A DNA stretch of 64,000 nucleotides from Wurfbainia villosa. Its lineage: Eukaryota > Streptophyta > Magnoliopsida > Zingiberales > Zingiberaceae. A program made the position numbers and the translations under genes. This document shows, one piece after another, positions 11,901-24,157 of the stretch. The notes below the pieces were generated by a model that was not told the origin of the DNA, searched no databases, and worked only from the letters and a program-made list of their open reading frames with translations. The stretch spans positions 75,999,174 through 76,063,173 of the forward strand of contig CM045991.1 of the NCBI GenBank assembly GCA_025175895.1, read 5' to 3'. How positions within the stretch are numbered: position 1 is the stretch's first letter; each line of letters starts with the position of its first letter.

Positions 11901-13500
11901 TTAAATTCAGAAAAATTCCTAAAATTTCCTAAAAATCCCGAAAAGAATCTCTAGGATTATTTTCCCAAAATTTTGTCCATTTAATTTAGTATTTTAAATT
12001 TCAGTATTTAACAGAGGAGGAGCAGAGCCAGAAGGAGGAAGTTGTTTTGAGCTAGACGTTAACTGAAGATGTTGCATAATAAACATTTGTTGCCTTTGAA
12101 ATTCATTCATATTTTCATTTAAGTCTTGAAATTTCTGAGCGTTCTCTCTCGATTCAATTTCCTTCTGCACTATTAACTCTCTCAAATGATTAACCTCTTT
12201 GGTTAATTGAATAACTTGGGCTTTTGATGCTGGAGAGGATGAAGAAGAAGCATCAAAGACTCTATAGGATCGGCTCAAAGAGCCGAGTCCAAGTATTCTT
12301 CCACTTTTTGGTCCTCCAGATGCTTCGAGCCATAAATTTATATTGCTAACAGATGGCTCCGATTCGACTCCATCATCACTTGCTCCCGAATTTCTTTGTG
12401 AAAGTTCATCGTATTTCTCTTATTGTGAAAGAGAAAAAATTAAATAGTAACATAAGAAATTAAAATTTTACAATCACACACCTTTATTGTTCTAGCTCTT
12501 TCCCCACTCCATGTTTTATCCTTTTTTTGGAATGTACGGGTGAAAGTGTCAATAAATAATGGCTCAGTTCCCGTCTCCTTGGCCTAAATAAATTAAACAG
12601 TTAATATTTATAAATTAGTGAGTATTAGATTACAAAACCATAAATTGAAAATACTCACCAATCGATGTCTATGCTCATCGATATTTATGGATCCTCCCGC
12701 ATACGTGGCAGACATAACGCCGGAGTTACAATTCTGATTTTGCTTATTCTGTTCACTCCTCCGCTTACTTTCATCTGATCCCCAGTGCGCAACAATTTTA
12801 TTCCAATTCTCCTCGGTTATACAGTGCGGTTTCTTATTTCTAATTTTGGCATGATTTAGTATGTTTCTAATATGATCACCACACTTTTTCTTAAAAATCC
12901 TCCTAATCTCTAGTGTTTCACTCTCCTCCCAAATAAATACCCGCTACAGTAGAGGAAAATAAAAATTGATTATATTAACTGCAATTTCATATACTAAATG
13001 ATTGAAATAAGTTACCTTAAACTCATTCCACCACAGAACTTTAATTTCTTCCGGCGTGCTTGTATAAGTCATAGAAGCGTCGACCCAATGGTTATTCACT
13101 ATTTTATTCACCTCGTGAATAACATGTAATGAATTTGTAAATCTAACATAAACCAAAAACAAATCCCGTTATATACTTTTAAAAAAATATAGTGTATTAA
13201 AATTTAAATATAGATATTCTAAAACTTGAATACTTACGAATCTCCACGCGGAGATATAAACTCTCTCGTATCTTCCCTCTCCACGAGTGATTGTTGTACC
13301 GGGGAAGAAACATTAGTAGGTATATGTTGAGAATCAGAGGATCTTGCAATTGAGGAAGAGGTGGAGGGCACATTTCCTGCAAGAACATCAGAATGTGCGG
13401 GTGCTGAAGCAAAGGAAGACTATGATCTTCCATGCCACGCCGAAATGCGTCGAAACTAACAATCATGATTATTAAAAGAATATTACAGGAAAAAAAATAC
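8993..13500 (-). pseudogene. Transposase_24/TNPA-like protein of the CACTA element, split by a solo LTR
   Basis: This is the second gene of the element, probably a DNA-binding accessory transposase for the subterminal repeats. Exons can be read on the minus strand: about 13500-13238 (donor GTAAGT), 13142-13016, 12943-12659 (donor GTGAGT), 12583-12482, and 12416-12014 continuing at 9066-8993. Recognisable elements are TREFISPRGDS, then NHWVDAS and LWWNEFK, then EESETLEIRRIFKKKCGDH, HCITEENWNKIVAHW and SATYAGGS. A coiled-coil-like stretch (IQLTKEVNHLRELIVQKE) precedes a Gln-rich and Pro-rich end. This is the order expected for the plant Transposase_24 family. The solo LTR sits in the last exon. 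Removing it with one GAGGA copy restores an open frame ending in an acidic tail (HGDNDDVFFDDDGDD) at the TGA in 8993-8995. The first exon contains at least one in-frame stop upstream, and its start was not located. Confidence 0.75.
9072..12013 (-). mobile_element. Solo LTR of a Del/Tekay-like Ty3/gypsy element (copy 2)
   Basis: Its ends are TGTCACGCCCCGAG and TATTTAACA, and it has a perfect 5-base duplication GAGGA at 9067-9071 and 12014-12018. At 2.94 kb it is shorter than copy 1. It is inserted in the last exon of the CACTA element's second gene, so it is younger than the CACTA insertion. The right third carries the same AT-rich terminal motif series as copies 1 and 3 (phased AAATTCAGAAAAATTCC). 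The open frames near 11374-11808 lie in its GC-rich part and match nothing I recognise. Confidence 0.88.
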
Positions 13501-13722
13501 AGTTGCATATCGAACTATTAATACAAAAAATATGAAAATATTACCATATTCATAGCAACTAGATGACCCTAAATAAAAAAAAAATTCATTAGCATATCAA
13601 ATATATGAAATTTCGAATAACACAGTCAATTAAAACATAATTGGTATTCAATAAATTAAAAGGTAAATTACCAATAATTAGAAATCGAAGTCTGCAATAA
13701 AATTTTCGGCTTGTTAATGCAT

Positions 13723-16700
13723 CTAATCATCATCGTCATCGTCATTGTCATCGTCATCGTGATCGTCATCGTCATCGTCATCCTCATCCTCATCCTCATC
13801 ATTGAAATCTTCATCTTCATACTCATTCAGTTCACTTGCATCAACGTCTATTACTATGGCATTGGGACCTCGTAACGTTGAAATATTATACTCTTCGATA
13901 TGAAATGTATTGACAACTTCATCTTGTTGATATGCTATGTCCTCCCAATGTTCCTCAATTTTATTACGTGCTTTTGTTTTACAAACTGCCCACCAATCAC
14001 TTTTGTCTCATCTCAGACTAGGATATGAAGCATAAAATACTTGAATCACTTGTTGTGCTAATACAAATGGTTCGTACCTCTTGTATAACTTTTTGTAGTT
14101 AATTTCAACCAAATTAAACTGTGGATGCACCCTCATGCCTTTGATAGGGTCAAACCAACGATACATAAATAAAATAAATCGCAAATCTGAGCTTGGATAC
14201 ACTACCTCTAAAATTTCATCTAGTAAACCGTAAAATTCATTCCTTGCACCCCCATCAATAGATGACTGAACATAAACTCCGCTATTCATTGTAGTTTTCC
14301 CAGTTCCATAAGCTTGAGTATGAAAATTATATCCGTTTATGAAATATGCGGGCCAAGTTTTAACCATTGAATTTGGACCCGCATGACAGATTGTTTATTA
14401 GGTCTTGCTCAATGTGACCGTGATTATCAAGAACCTAAAGTAAAATAAATATGTGTCATCAGACAAGATTTATCAAATTTACTATCATATATTACTTACA
14501 TAATTTTTGAACCATTGTGCAAATTCTTCATCACAGAAATTATTAAACTCATGCTCCGGAAGCTCTGAATATAGTTTGAAAAATCCTACAATATAATTAA
14601 ATAAAACATGAATAATATTTTATGATATACAAGATGTTTAATATAACTATTATATACTTACTCGAAATACGGCGTTACTTCTGGACAGTTCAATAAAATA
14701 TATGTATGGGCTGCTCGCCACTCCGGACCAGTTAGGTATCTACTTGTACAAGATCCACTTGGTCGACCAAGGTAATTAAAAATTGAGAATGCCCTCAAAT
14801 TTGGATCAACAGGACCCTCATCGTTTCTTCCTGCTTTCCGACTCTTGCATTGAACGTGAGGTTCAAAGTAATATGATGCAAAAGTTGTAACTTCCTCTAC
14901 AATATATGCATTAATAATAGAAGCTTCAACATGAGCCTTATTTTTCACTTTTTTTTCCAAGTGATAGAGGAATCTAAGAGTAATACAATAAAATTTATTA
15001 GCAAATAAATTAGACTAGATTTGACCAAATGAAATAACAATAAGAAAAAAGTAAAAAAAAAATCACCTTTCAAACGGATACATCCATCGAAATTGAACAA
15101 GACCTCCAACTTTGGCCTCATATGACAAGTGAACCAAAAGATGTTCCATTGAATCAAAAAATGACAGTGGAAATATCCTTTCTAAGTTACACATAATAAT
15201 CGGAATGTCTCTCTCTAATGTCTCCATGTGTGAATGACTCAGTATTGTCGAGCAAATATCATGAAAGAAAATGCTTAATTCTGTAATTGCACCCCAGACA
15301 AAATTTGGTAATAGTTCTTTCAAAGCAATAGGAATTAATCTTTCCATGAATATATGACAGTCATGACTTTTAAAATCCATAAATTTGCATTCCTTCAAAT
15401 CAACGCATATACCAAGATTTGAGACATAACCATCAGGAAATCTTAATAATTTCAACCATTCACAAACAATCCGTTTCTGATCCTTATTCAATGTATACAC
15501 TGCTTTCGGTTTTGGTCCCCTACTATTTGCATCAACATCAAGGGTAGGTCGTTTACATATGAGACGCAAATCTTTTTTTGCATTCAGATTGTCTTTTGTT
15601 TTTCCAGTTATATCCATCACCGTATTTATCATATTTTCAAAAACATTCTTCTCAATATGCATTAAATCAAGATTGTGACGAATCAAATTACTCTGCCAAT
15701 ACGGTAAATCCCAAAAGATACTCCGTTTTGTCCATTTATGCGTAATTCCATAGTCATATGTTGTGACATTTGGGTCTTCAATAATAGATGGAAAGTTAAG
15801 CACTCTTTGCCATAAAATTTGACCGGTGAATCTCAATGGTGGAGGTGTTCTTTCAATTCTATTATTAGTAAATTCTTCTTTATTTTTTCTGAATTTATGA
15901 TTTGGCGGTAAAAATTTTCTATGACAATCAAAATAACTCGGTTTCTTTCTGTGTTTCAATCTGAATGACTTTGATCTCTCCATACATATTGGACACCCTA
16001 AAATCCTCGCAGTACTCCAACCCCTATAACATCCCATAAGCAGGAAAATCATTTATGGTCCAAAGAAGTGCAACTCTCATTGTGAACAGTTGATTAGTAT
16101 GGACATCATACGTGGAAACACCCACGTCCCATAGTTGGATAAACTCGGCAATCAATGGTTGCATGTAAACATTTATTAACTTCTTCAGATTATGAGGGTC
16201 AGGCACAATCAATGTTAAAAACATATAAGGTGTTTTCATACACATACCGGAAGGAAGATTGTATGGAGTTACGATAATTGGCCAGCAAGAATACGTTCTT
16301 CCTAATTTGCCAAATGGAGCAAATCCATCAGCATATAGCCCCAACCTAATGTTTCGGGTCTCATTTGCAAACTCAGGATATGTTCGATCAAAATTTTTCT
16401 ACGCCTCTGCATCAGATGGATGACACATTAGCCCATTCTCTGTTTCATGATTTGCATGCCAAGTCATGTGTTCAGCAGTCACCTTCGAAGCATAAAGCCT
16501 TTGCAATCTAGGAGTTAAAGGCAAATAGAATATTTGTCTGAATGATTTTAATCGCTTATTACGATTTGATCTCGTGGTACTCTTGTACCTGCATTGACTA
16601 CAGAATTTGCAAGTCTCTAAATCTGCATTATCTCCCCAATATAGCATGCAACCATTTTTGCAAACATCAATTCTTTGCACCGGAAGACCCAAATCTTTCA

Positions 16701-17421
16701 CAAGTTTTTTCATACTGTAAAAATCATTCGGCATTATGTGATCACGCGGCAATACTTCTCCAATAACTTGAAAAAAATCATTAAAATATTTTTCGGACAC
16801 ATTATGCTCAGCTTTAACATTCAACAATCTTACGGTGAGAGATAATTTTGTGTGACTCTCACAACCGGACCACACGGGTTCATCTGCAGCTCTCAATACT
16901 TCTTGAAATTTTATATATGGCTCATTCTACACATTTTCATTACCACCAGTAATTTCTACCTCCTCCAACGGTGTTGAATAATTATTATCCATGTGTTCAA
17001 ATGCTTGAGGATAACTAGAACTTGCCGTGTTTGGTTCGTTATTCAAATTATGACCAACTGCATCAAATATCATCCTCTGGTATGGATTGAATTGATCGTA
17101 ATATACTTGCTCTCCACTAACTATCCTTTGTATGTTTCGTTCAACTTCTTCATTGGATATAAACGGTTCACCATGACAAGTCCAATTATAATAATTTGGC
17201 GTAAAACCAAATCTACAAAGATGTTCTCGAACTTTATCACATTGGAAAAATTTACCATTATGATATTTTTTGCACGGACACCTTAATTTATTCCCATCCA
17301 TAAACTCAACATTATTATTAGCAAATCTCAAAAATTTTTCCAACCCAATTATAAATTCATCGGTTAAACCACGACATTCTGATAAATTCTTTTTATACAT
17401 CCAACTTCGTTCTCTCTCCAT
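13723..17421 (-). pseudogene. TNP2-like CACTA transposase (Transposase_21 family), spliced
   Basis: This would be the main DDE transposase, cutting at the CACTA ends. The ATG at 17421 opens with the transposase-associated domain (MERERSWMYKKN, FIIGLEKFLRFA, CPCKKYHNGKFF). The tnp2 core follows (MPNDFYSMKKLVKDLGLP, CMLYWGD, RLGLYADGFAPFGKLGRTYS, WPIIVTPYNLPSGMCM, GCPIC, HNLDLMHIEKNVFENM), then the DUF4218 region (FMERLIPIALKELLP, LVQFRWMYPFER joined by splicing to FLYHLEKKVKNKAHVEASI) and the DUF4216 region (NEFYGLLDEILEVVYP). Exons are 17421-15067, 14973-14662, 14585-14500 and 14434-13723, all with usable splice sites. Lesions are in-frame TAG codons at 16927-16929 and 16399-16401, a frameshift near 16024, a frame change near 14370, and TGA at 14008-14010. 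The last exon ends in a poly-Asp/Glu tail encoded by GAT/GAC repeats. Confidence 0.88.
13726..13803. repeat. ATC/GTC trinucleotide repeat
   Basis: A near-perfect trinucleotide run, read as GAT/GAC/GAG on the minus strand, encodes the acidic C-terminal tail of the TNP2-like protein just before its natural stop (13723-13725). Confidence 0.85.
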
Positions 17422-17999
<578 letters not shown>

Positions 18000-18770
18000 C
18001 TGCCAAGCACGCGCAATGCACAGCAAGTACGTAGGGCGCAACTTATGCTACAATAAGCACGAGCGAGGGCACGCATGCGACGGAGGACACATGCGCGGGA
18101 AAGCATGCGGTGGCCTCAAGGCCACTTGCGCCCGCGTGGATAGGTGGCGTACGATGGCTACGTATAATGTCGCCGCGCGCGGGTGCTGCAAGCACACGAG
18201 GCGATGCCGCCGTGACCGCGCGCGCTGGAGCGCCACCACGAGCACGCGCCGGCGCCGCCAAGACGATCTCGCGCAGAGCAACTGCGGCATGCGAAGCACC
18301 TAGCTCCACCACACGGCAGTGCCGCGCGAGCTTCGCGCAGCGCGCAGCTCGCGCGGCCGATGCCGCCGCGCTGCTCGTGGTGGCGTCGCCGCCGCATGCT
18401 TGGCGCGACCGATACCGCCGCGGCTTGTGGCGGCGATGCCGCCGCTGCTCGCGCATGGTCTGCCGCGAGGTTGCGCGCGGCAGGATTATCGCACGAGCTC
18501 GCGGCAAGATCGTCGCACGAGCTCACGCAGATTCTGAGCTCGCGGATCGCCGCGTGAGCATGCGGCAAGTTCTCTGTGTAATGCGGCGGCGGTGGCACGT
18601 CAGAAGCCGCGGCCAAGAATAACCGGCAGCGCATTTGTCGCCGCTGACGATGGCGCCAAGGAGATCGAAAGGGAGGAAGGGAGGGAGACGTATGGACGGG
18701 GCGACGGGAGGAAGACGAGCGCGATCGAGTGGAGGAAATGGAGAGAAATTGGGTGCGGCGGGATAATTAG
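18000..18770 (-). promoter_or_regulatory. GC-rich, CpG-dense block inside the right end of the CACTA element
   Basis: Base composition changes abruptly from nearly pure AT to very GC-rich, with many CG, GCGC and CGCCGC words. Several overlapping open frames on both strands encode low-complexity Arg/Ala-rich peptides and look like by-products of composition. Its place, just inside the subterminal array at the 5' end of the element, parallels the GC-rich downstream control region of maize En/Spm, which is a methylation target. That role is inferred. A captured GC-rich host fragment is the alternative. Confidence 0.5.
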
Positions 18771-18774
18771 GGGA

Positions 18775-19310
18775 AATTTAGCGACGAATATTTTTTCGTC
18801 GCTAATTTCGTCGCCAAATTGGCGACGAATCTTATATTCATCGCTAATTTGGGGATGAATCCTATATTCGTTGCAGAATCCGCAACGAAAAAATAAATTC
18901 GTTGCAGAATTCTGCAATGAATTAAAATTCGTTGCAGATTCTGCAACGAAAAACAATTCATTGCAGAATTCTGCAACAAAAAAATAAATTTGTTGCAGAA
19001 TTCTACAATGAAAAAAATAAATTCGTTGCAGAATTCCACAACGAATTAAAATTCATTTCAGATTCTAAAACAAAAAACAATTCATTTAACGAAAAATAAA
19101 TTCTAGACATCTACAACAAAAATATCATTAAATCATTAATTAGGAATGAAAATTAAATGTTGGAAATTTTAAAATTTTTGTAACAATTTTTTTTTGTCGG
19201 AAATTTCGTTACAAATTTGCGACGAAACATAAAATTTGTCGCAAAATTCGTTGCAGATTTGTAACGAATTTTTTTCGTTGCCAAAATTCATCGCCAATTT
19301 CATGTTTTTT
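18775..19310. repeat. Right (5') subterminal repeat array of the CACTA element
   Basis: The array has the same motif set as the left array. GCGACGAA/TTCGTCGC copies (18780-18840) grade into decayed GCAACGAA, TTCGTTGC, GCAATGAA and CAACAAAA forms toward the terminus. Many copies pair with GCAGAATTC-type palindromic linkers. It would correspond to the upstream control and TNPA-binding region of En/Spm. Confidence 0.85.
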
Positions 19311-19320
19311 TGTAGTGACC

Positions 19321-19462
19321 AATCGGTAGTCGAATCTCGGTCCCTATGGGTCTTTTTATTACTTGACGACATCCGTGCATTTGCGGACGTTGAGCATGAG
19401 CGCACGCTTTGAGTCTTCGACGGTTCCCGTCGTGAGATTTGAGGTCGCATTCGCGTGCATCA
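19321..19462 (+). repeat. Athila/Tat-like 5' LTR, third piece (3' end of LTR)
   Basis: The sequence resumes after the ACC duplication of the CACTA element and ends in TCA immediately before the spacer and primer-binding site. A TCCCTATGGGTC motif and the nearby CCGTGCATTTGCGGACG are of the type seen at the 3' end of plant Athila/Tat LTRs. The boundary is set by the primer site. Confidence 0.5.
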
Positions 19463-19468
19463 AGTTTT

Positions 19469-19486
19469 TGATGCCGTTGTCGGGGA
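19469..19486 (+). other. Degenerate primer-binding site, tRNA-Asp type
   Basis: TGATGCCGTTGTCGGGGA resembles TGGCGCCGTTGCCGGGGA, the tRNA-Asp-complementary site typical of Athila/Tat elements, with three transitions (G to A or C to T). It lies just after the inferred LTR end and about 375 bases before gag. Confidence 0.7.
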
Positions 19487-19861
19487 CTGATTGATTCGAT
19501 ATCGAATCAAGAGGTGGATAATTGGATCAGACTTAGGGTAGATTTATTTTCTTGCTTTATTTTTCATTTTTATTTTATTTACTTCAGTTTTAGATTTTTA
19601 ATATCTAGAGTAAGTTTAGATTTATTTCAGTAATTACATTGCATTAACCTTTAGTTTAAATTTTCTGCATTTGATTTAGTATTAGTTTAGGCTATTTTCT
19701 ATTTATCTAAGCATTAGGTAGACTCCTAATTTTGTGGCTCAGTTCTTCATATGCATAGACGCTTAGGATCGGAAGGCTTGATTTCGATAGATCTAGAAAT
19801 TGAACGAACCTACCATCGCAAGAGAGCTGAACAGAAGAGGATAAAGGACTAAGATGCATCT
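19487..19861 (+). other. Untranslated leader of the Athila/Tat-like element
   Basis: T-rich sequence between the primer site and the first gag codon. No open frame or other feature was recognised. Confidence 0.55.
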
Positions 19862-21090
19862 ATGGTGAACGTAGGTAGGCGACCTTTGCGGGATTACGCA
19901 ACCCCTAATGCCCGAGGATTTATGCCGAGTACTGTTGGACCGTCCATTATAGCTAACAATTTTGAATTGAAACTTGCTCTTATACACATGGTCCAACAAA
20001 GTCAATTCGGGGGAGATGCAACTGAAGACCCGAACCAGCACCTGGAGATATTTTTGGAAATATGCTCGACAATGAATATCAATAGAGTACCTGCCGACAT
20101 GATCCGCCTGAGCCTATTCCCTTTCTCATTGCGGGATAAGACTAAGACATGACTTCACTCCTTACCATCAGGAAGCATTACTACATGGGAGCAGTGTGAG
20201 CAGCAATTTTTGAACAAATTTTTTCCACCAAGCAAGACTGCTCACATGTGCCATCTAATCACGAGCTTTCGTCAGAAGGAAGGGGAGTCTTTATTCGAAG
20301 CCTGGGATCGCTACAAGGGGATACTCTACCAATGCCCCCATCATGGACTGGAAAGGTAGCTGGTGATCCACATCTTCTATAATGGGATCACGCATGCTAC
20401 AAAAGTGTCCCTCGATTCTACTGCAGAAGGAGCACTAATGAACAAGACTATAGAGGAAGCAGAGGAACTGATTGAAGAGGTGGCCCAGAACCACCATCAA
20501 TGGGCTTCCGAGCGTAGTCACTCAACTCCTGCAGCGGGACGATATGTTGTCAACTCCGTAGACCACCTAGCGGCAAGGATGGACGAACTTAGCAGACGGT
20601 TCGACTCTCTAAACCCTAATTCTGCATGTGCGACCAATGCTTTTGTAGAGGGAGCATCAGCATATCAAGAGGACTATTATGGAGGGCAGGGCAGATTAGA
20701 AGAGCAGATTAAGCATGTTGATGCGGTTGGGGACCACCATCAAAGGCCCAACAACCCATACTCCAGCACTTACAATATCAGATGGACGAACCACCCGAAT
20801 TTTTCCTATCGGAATAACTCGGGGAATTCCCAACCATCCGAAGTATATGGGCAGCAACAGGGCAGTGGGCAGCAGCAACCAAAGAAGTCTAGGCTAGAAC
20901 TGATGATGGAAGACTTCATTGCTACCCAAACGAAGGTCAATAAAGAATTTCGACGTTAACATCAAAAATCCGAAGAGTCACTTAGGGATTTGAAGGCCAC
21001 TGTTGACGGTCTTGCAAGTCACACGAGGATGTTGGAAATACAAGTGGCCCAAATAGCCCAAACTGTAGCGCAGACCAAGGATAGCTCTCC
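19862..21090 (+). pseudogene. gag: Athila/Tat-like gag, three nonsense codons, 3' truncated
   Basis: This would be the capsid/nucleocapsid polyprotein of a Ty3/gypsy element. A single reading frame is kept throughout and interrupted only by TGA (20150-20152), TAG (20357-20359) and TAA (20957-20959). Family hallmarks in order are RPLRDYATPNARGF, NFELKLALIHMVQQSQFGG, EDPNQHLEIFLEICST, RLSLFPFSLRDK, HSLPSGSITTWEQ, FLNKFFPPSKTAHM, QKEGESLFEAWDRYK, QCPHHGLER and GALMNKTIEEAEELIEE. A C-terminal stretch containing MLEIQVAQIAQTV precedes the break. The first two stops fall where family members have Trp. The frame is cut at 21090 by the LTR of a Del/Tekay-like element. No pol follows within the window. 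Confidence 0.88.
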
Positions 21091-24000
21091 TATCACGCCC
21101 CGAGAGTATGCCGAGCTAAAAAATCGGACAGCATCTCTCCTGTACATGATACAATTCTCTATTGATACAAAGCCTTTCGGCCACAACCACACAACATAAT
21201 AAGAATACACTACCAATTAATTCAACCATAACAACACAACGATGCGCACCGATGAGACTCTAACACACTAAACAAAATAAGATCACATCCAACCTCCAAC
21301 CCAAAAGCATAATAAAAGCCAAATACAATAAATTACATACATAAATGATAATCCATAAATAGCAGTGGAACCAATAGGAAATAAAATCCCAAATACTCGA
21401 GGTGAGATGGGATCAAACGGCGAGCCGACCAAGAAATCTTCTACCTTGCAGGCGAAAACTCATTGTAGTGGTGAGTATAAAACTTTAATATGATGCAAGA
21501 TGCATGAAAGATATTAAGATATAATGGAGTAATGATAGATATAGAATATAGATGGAGATCAATGGTATATAATCGTGAAGGTAATGCCAACTAACTATTT
21601 TGAATTTATGCGATAATAAACCAGCGATCGTTACATAGCGTAATGTACGAAGATCCGCGATAACGAACACACATACTATATAACAAATACAACATGGCAA
21701 CACTAATCATGTAATCAAATTCCCTACTAACCTAAACATAACATCATCAAGGTCCTATACAACCTTTCGCGTCATGCATAAATAGTCTGAGTCATCTTTG
21801 GTATCCTACACAGCAGTATGATAGATCATAAATAACATGATGATGATAATCAAATGCGGGAATCACCTTTGCAATACATAAAAGCATATATATATAGTGT
21901 ATCTATATATCAAACATACACACACACATACACACACACATACACAAATATATATATATATATATATATTATGTATATATATATACAAATTCCCTCACAC
22001 ACACATGTGTCATGCATTACACACTACTGCTACAGTGTGGTATGACATGACAACATCTGCAACCATTGCTCTCAGTGTGGCGATGAGTATAAATAGCGAT
22101 AAGCTAAAGCCTCAGCTACCAGAACATTTATTGAACATTTACTACCCCGAGTGCCACACCTGCCACAAGCTGACTCCACTACCACTATCAATAGTGGTCA
22201 GTGTGCACAACGGATCTGCTCACAAAATTTTACTACCATAGTAACCATGGAGCGAGGATAGCGACCCTCTCATCCTGAGGGACCGTGGATGCATGCATGC
22301 AAATGGAATGCACAACCACACATACATACACCCACACACCTCTCTATCCTCGGAGAGTCGTATATGTAACCATCGACCATGCTGGGACTTCTAGTCGTAG
22401 CGACCTCTTACACACTACCATGTACAAACATATGATCCGTAATAGTTATACAACAAAAGGTAAGATGAGACAACAACCAACTCTATATTAAGGACATCAC
22501 CCATCCCCGGATGATTGTTCCTGATGACATGAGTCAAATCAACATCTATACTCAGCCACACACCCCCATGGTTAAACATCTAAAGATCTACATACCATAG
22601 CATCAGTAAGTTATAGCAACGATGAACGAAATATGACAACAACAACAATATATCTCAAAGTGCAAAGACTAAGTATCAAGCACAGATTAACATGAGTGGA
22701 GTCAAGGTACAATATCATGCACTCAGTTAATACTGCCATGGTTGAATATTACCCATCGACGATTCAGACTTAGAGAATCTTTATCAAAAAGACCATCCTA
22801 AATTAGTCACCAGTTTAAACATATCAACCTATAGGAATGAGTCTAATCCATCCTAATCCTTGATTGATCAACAATCTCATACCATTCATTCATTTCCAAA
22901 TCAAGTCCACCAATTAACACTACTGCATCTACCTATTACATAGCTATCCAAAACTTACTCATTTCCGAAACCGTGGCACCAACTTCTTGATCCATAGTAG
23001 AAAATCATCTCTGTACAATCCAATCTATATCCAATTTACTGCAAATAGATTACTATAAGTATACTCTCATATTAATAATACAACACTTACGAGCCCATCA
23101 TCCCGTCCATCAGAAAATCCAATCCATAATTACAACAGCCAACCTACAACATTGACCAGTCACAAACAATTCAACATATCGATCCATAATATTATTGAAT
23201 ATACCACGACTTCAGCCTAGCATTGATTCTAGATCTCCATCCAGTATCATGCATATAGGCAATGTAATGTTCTCAATCTTCATCAATTCTCCAAATCAAT
23301 TCACTTGCACGGTTACTCATCTTAGAAAAATCAGAAATTGGGTGTGGAGCTATAGCAAACAAAATGGTGGATTCATCGGTCTGGCTTTCAAACCACCAAA
23401 AACTGCAGTGATAGGGGCTGCCGACGACATCTGAAAGTAGGTGATTGATTTGAGTGCACATGTAGGGATCATAGTTTGGACTGAGGCGAACAGCTGCTGG
23501 AATCACTGTGAGGCGTCAACATAGGGCGGTGGAGCTTTTACTACAATGGGCGACAGTCGGAGAAAATCCACAACGGCGGAGATCCAGCTCTAGAAATTGG
23601 GACAAGGATGCTCGAGATCTTGATCTGGTGAGGAAATGCTCCAAAATTGGAATCGAGGAGAAGGAAATCGGGTCACCATCAGAAATTGGGAGAGAGGGAT
23701 CGGACAGCTCCGGCGGTGATGCGGCGAGCTCAGGTGGCAGCGGCGATGCGAGCTCGAGCAGCGACGATGATTGTGCAGAGAAGAAGGATTGCAGGTTGAG
23801 ACCGGCAAAAATTCGGAGAAGAGGGGAAATTGCGAATGAGAAGGGTGTGACATGAGAAACCGAAAGAAAACGGAAAGGATCATGAATAGGAGAGCTGCGG
23901 AAAAATAAAATGAAGGAAGATTAATAAAACCTAAACCTAGGTTTGATATTTATATAACTTGGGTTAATTAATCCCATTTAACTCTTCATAAGCAAATAAA

Positions 24001-24157
24001 CCAAACAGACCTTGTAAAAGCCTATTAAAATCTTTCCCTATATAATATCAATTAAAATTCCATTTTAATTCAGAAAAATTCCTAAAAAATCTTAATAAAT
24101 TGCATAAGGTAATTTATTAATTAACTAGGGATATTTTATTTTTTTTATATCTTACAT
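21091..24157 (-). repeat. 3' LTR of the Del/Tekay-like element (copy 3 of the family)
   Basis: At 3.07 kb it shares both ends with the two solo LTRs: TATCACGCCCCGAG at the left (one transition from TGTCACG) and CTTACAT at the right. Immediately right of it, read on the minus strand, is a purine-rich GTGTGGGAGAA tract preceded by GAGGACCAAATTTTTATTAG. This is the pattern at the pol/3' LTR junction of plant Del/Tekay elements, and it fixes the orientation. Open frames inside it (for example 23508-23883) are in the GC-rich part and unrecognised. Confidence 0.82.
21913..21990. repeat. AC and TA microsatellites inside the Del-type LTR
   Basis: Adjoining CATACACACA-type and TATATA runs make a compound simple repeat. 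Similar TA runs occur near 4890-4970 in solo LTR copy 1. Confidence 0.9.

Noticed and set aside
18016..18634. Long Ala/Arg-rich open frames on both strands (up to 170 codons).
   Set aside because: They arise from extreme GC composition, in which stop codons are rare. No domain was recognised, and six overlapping frames are equally open.
18775..19300. Regularly spaced short repeats that could suggest a CRISPR-like array.
   Set aside because: The repeats are CACTA subterminal motifs in both orientations with AT-rich linkers. There are no uniform spacers, and the context is a plant transposon.
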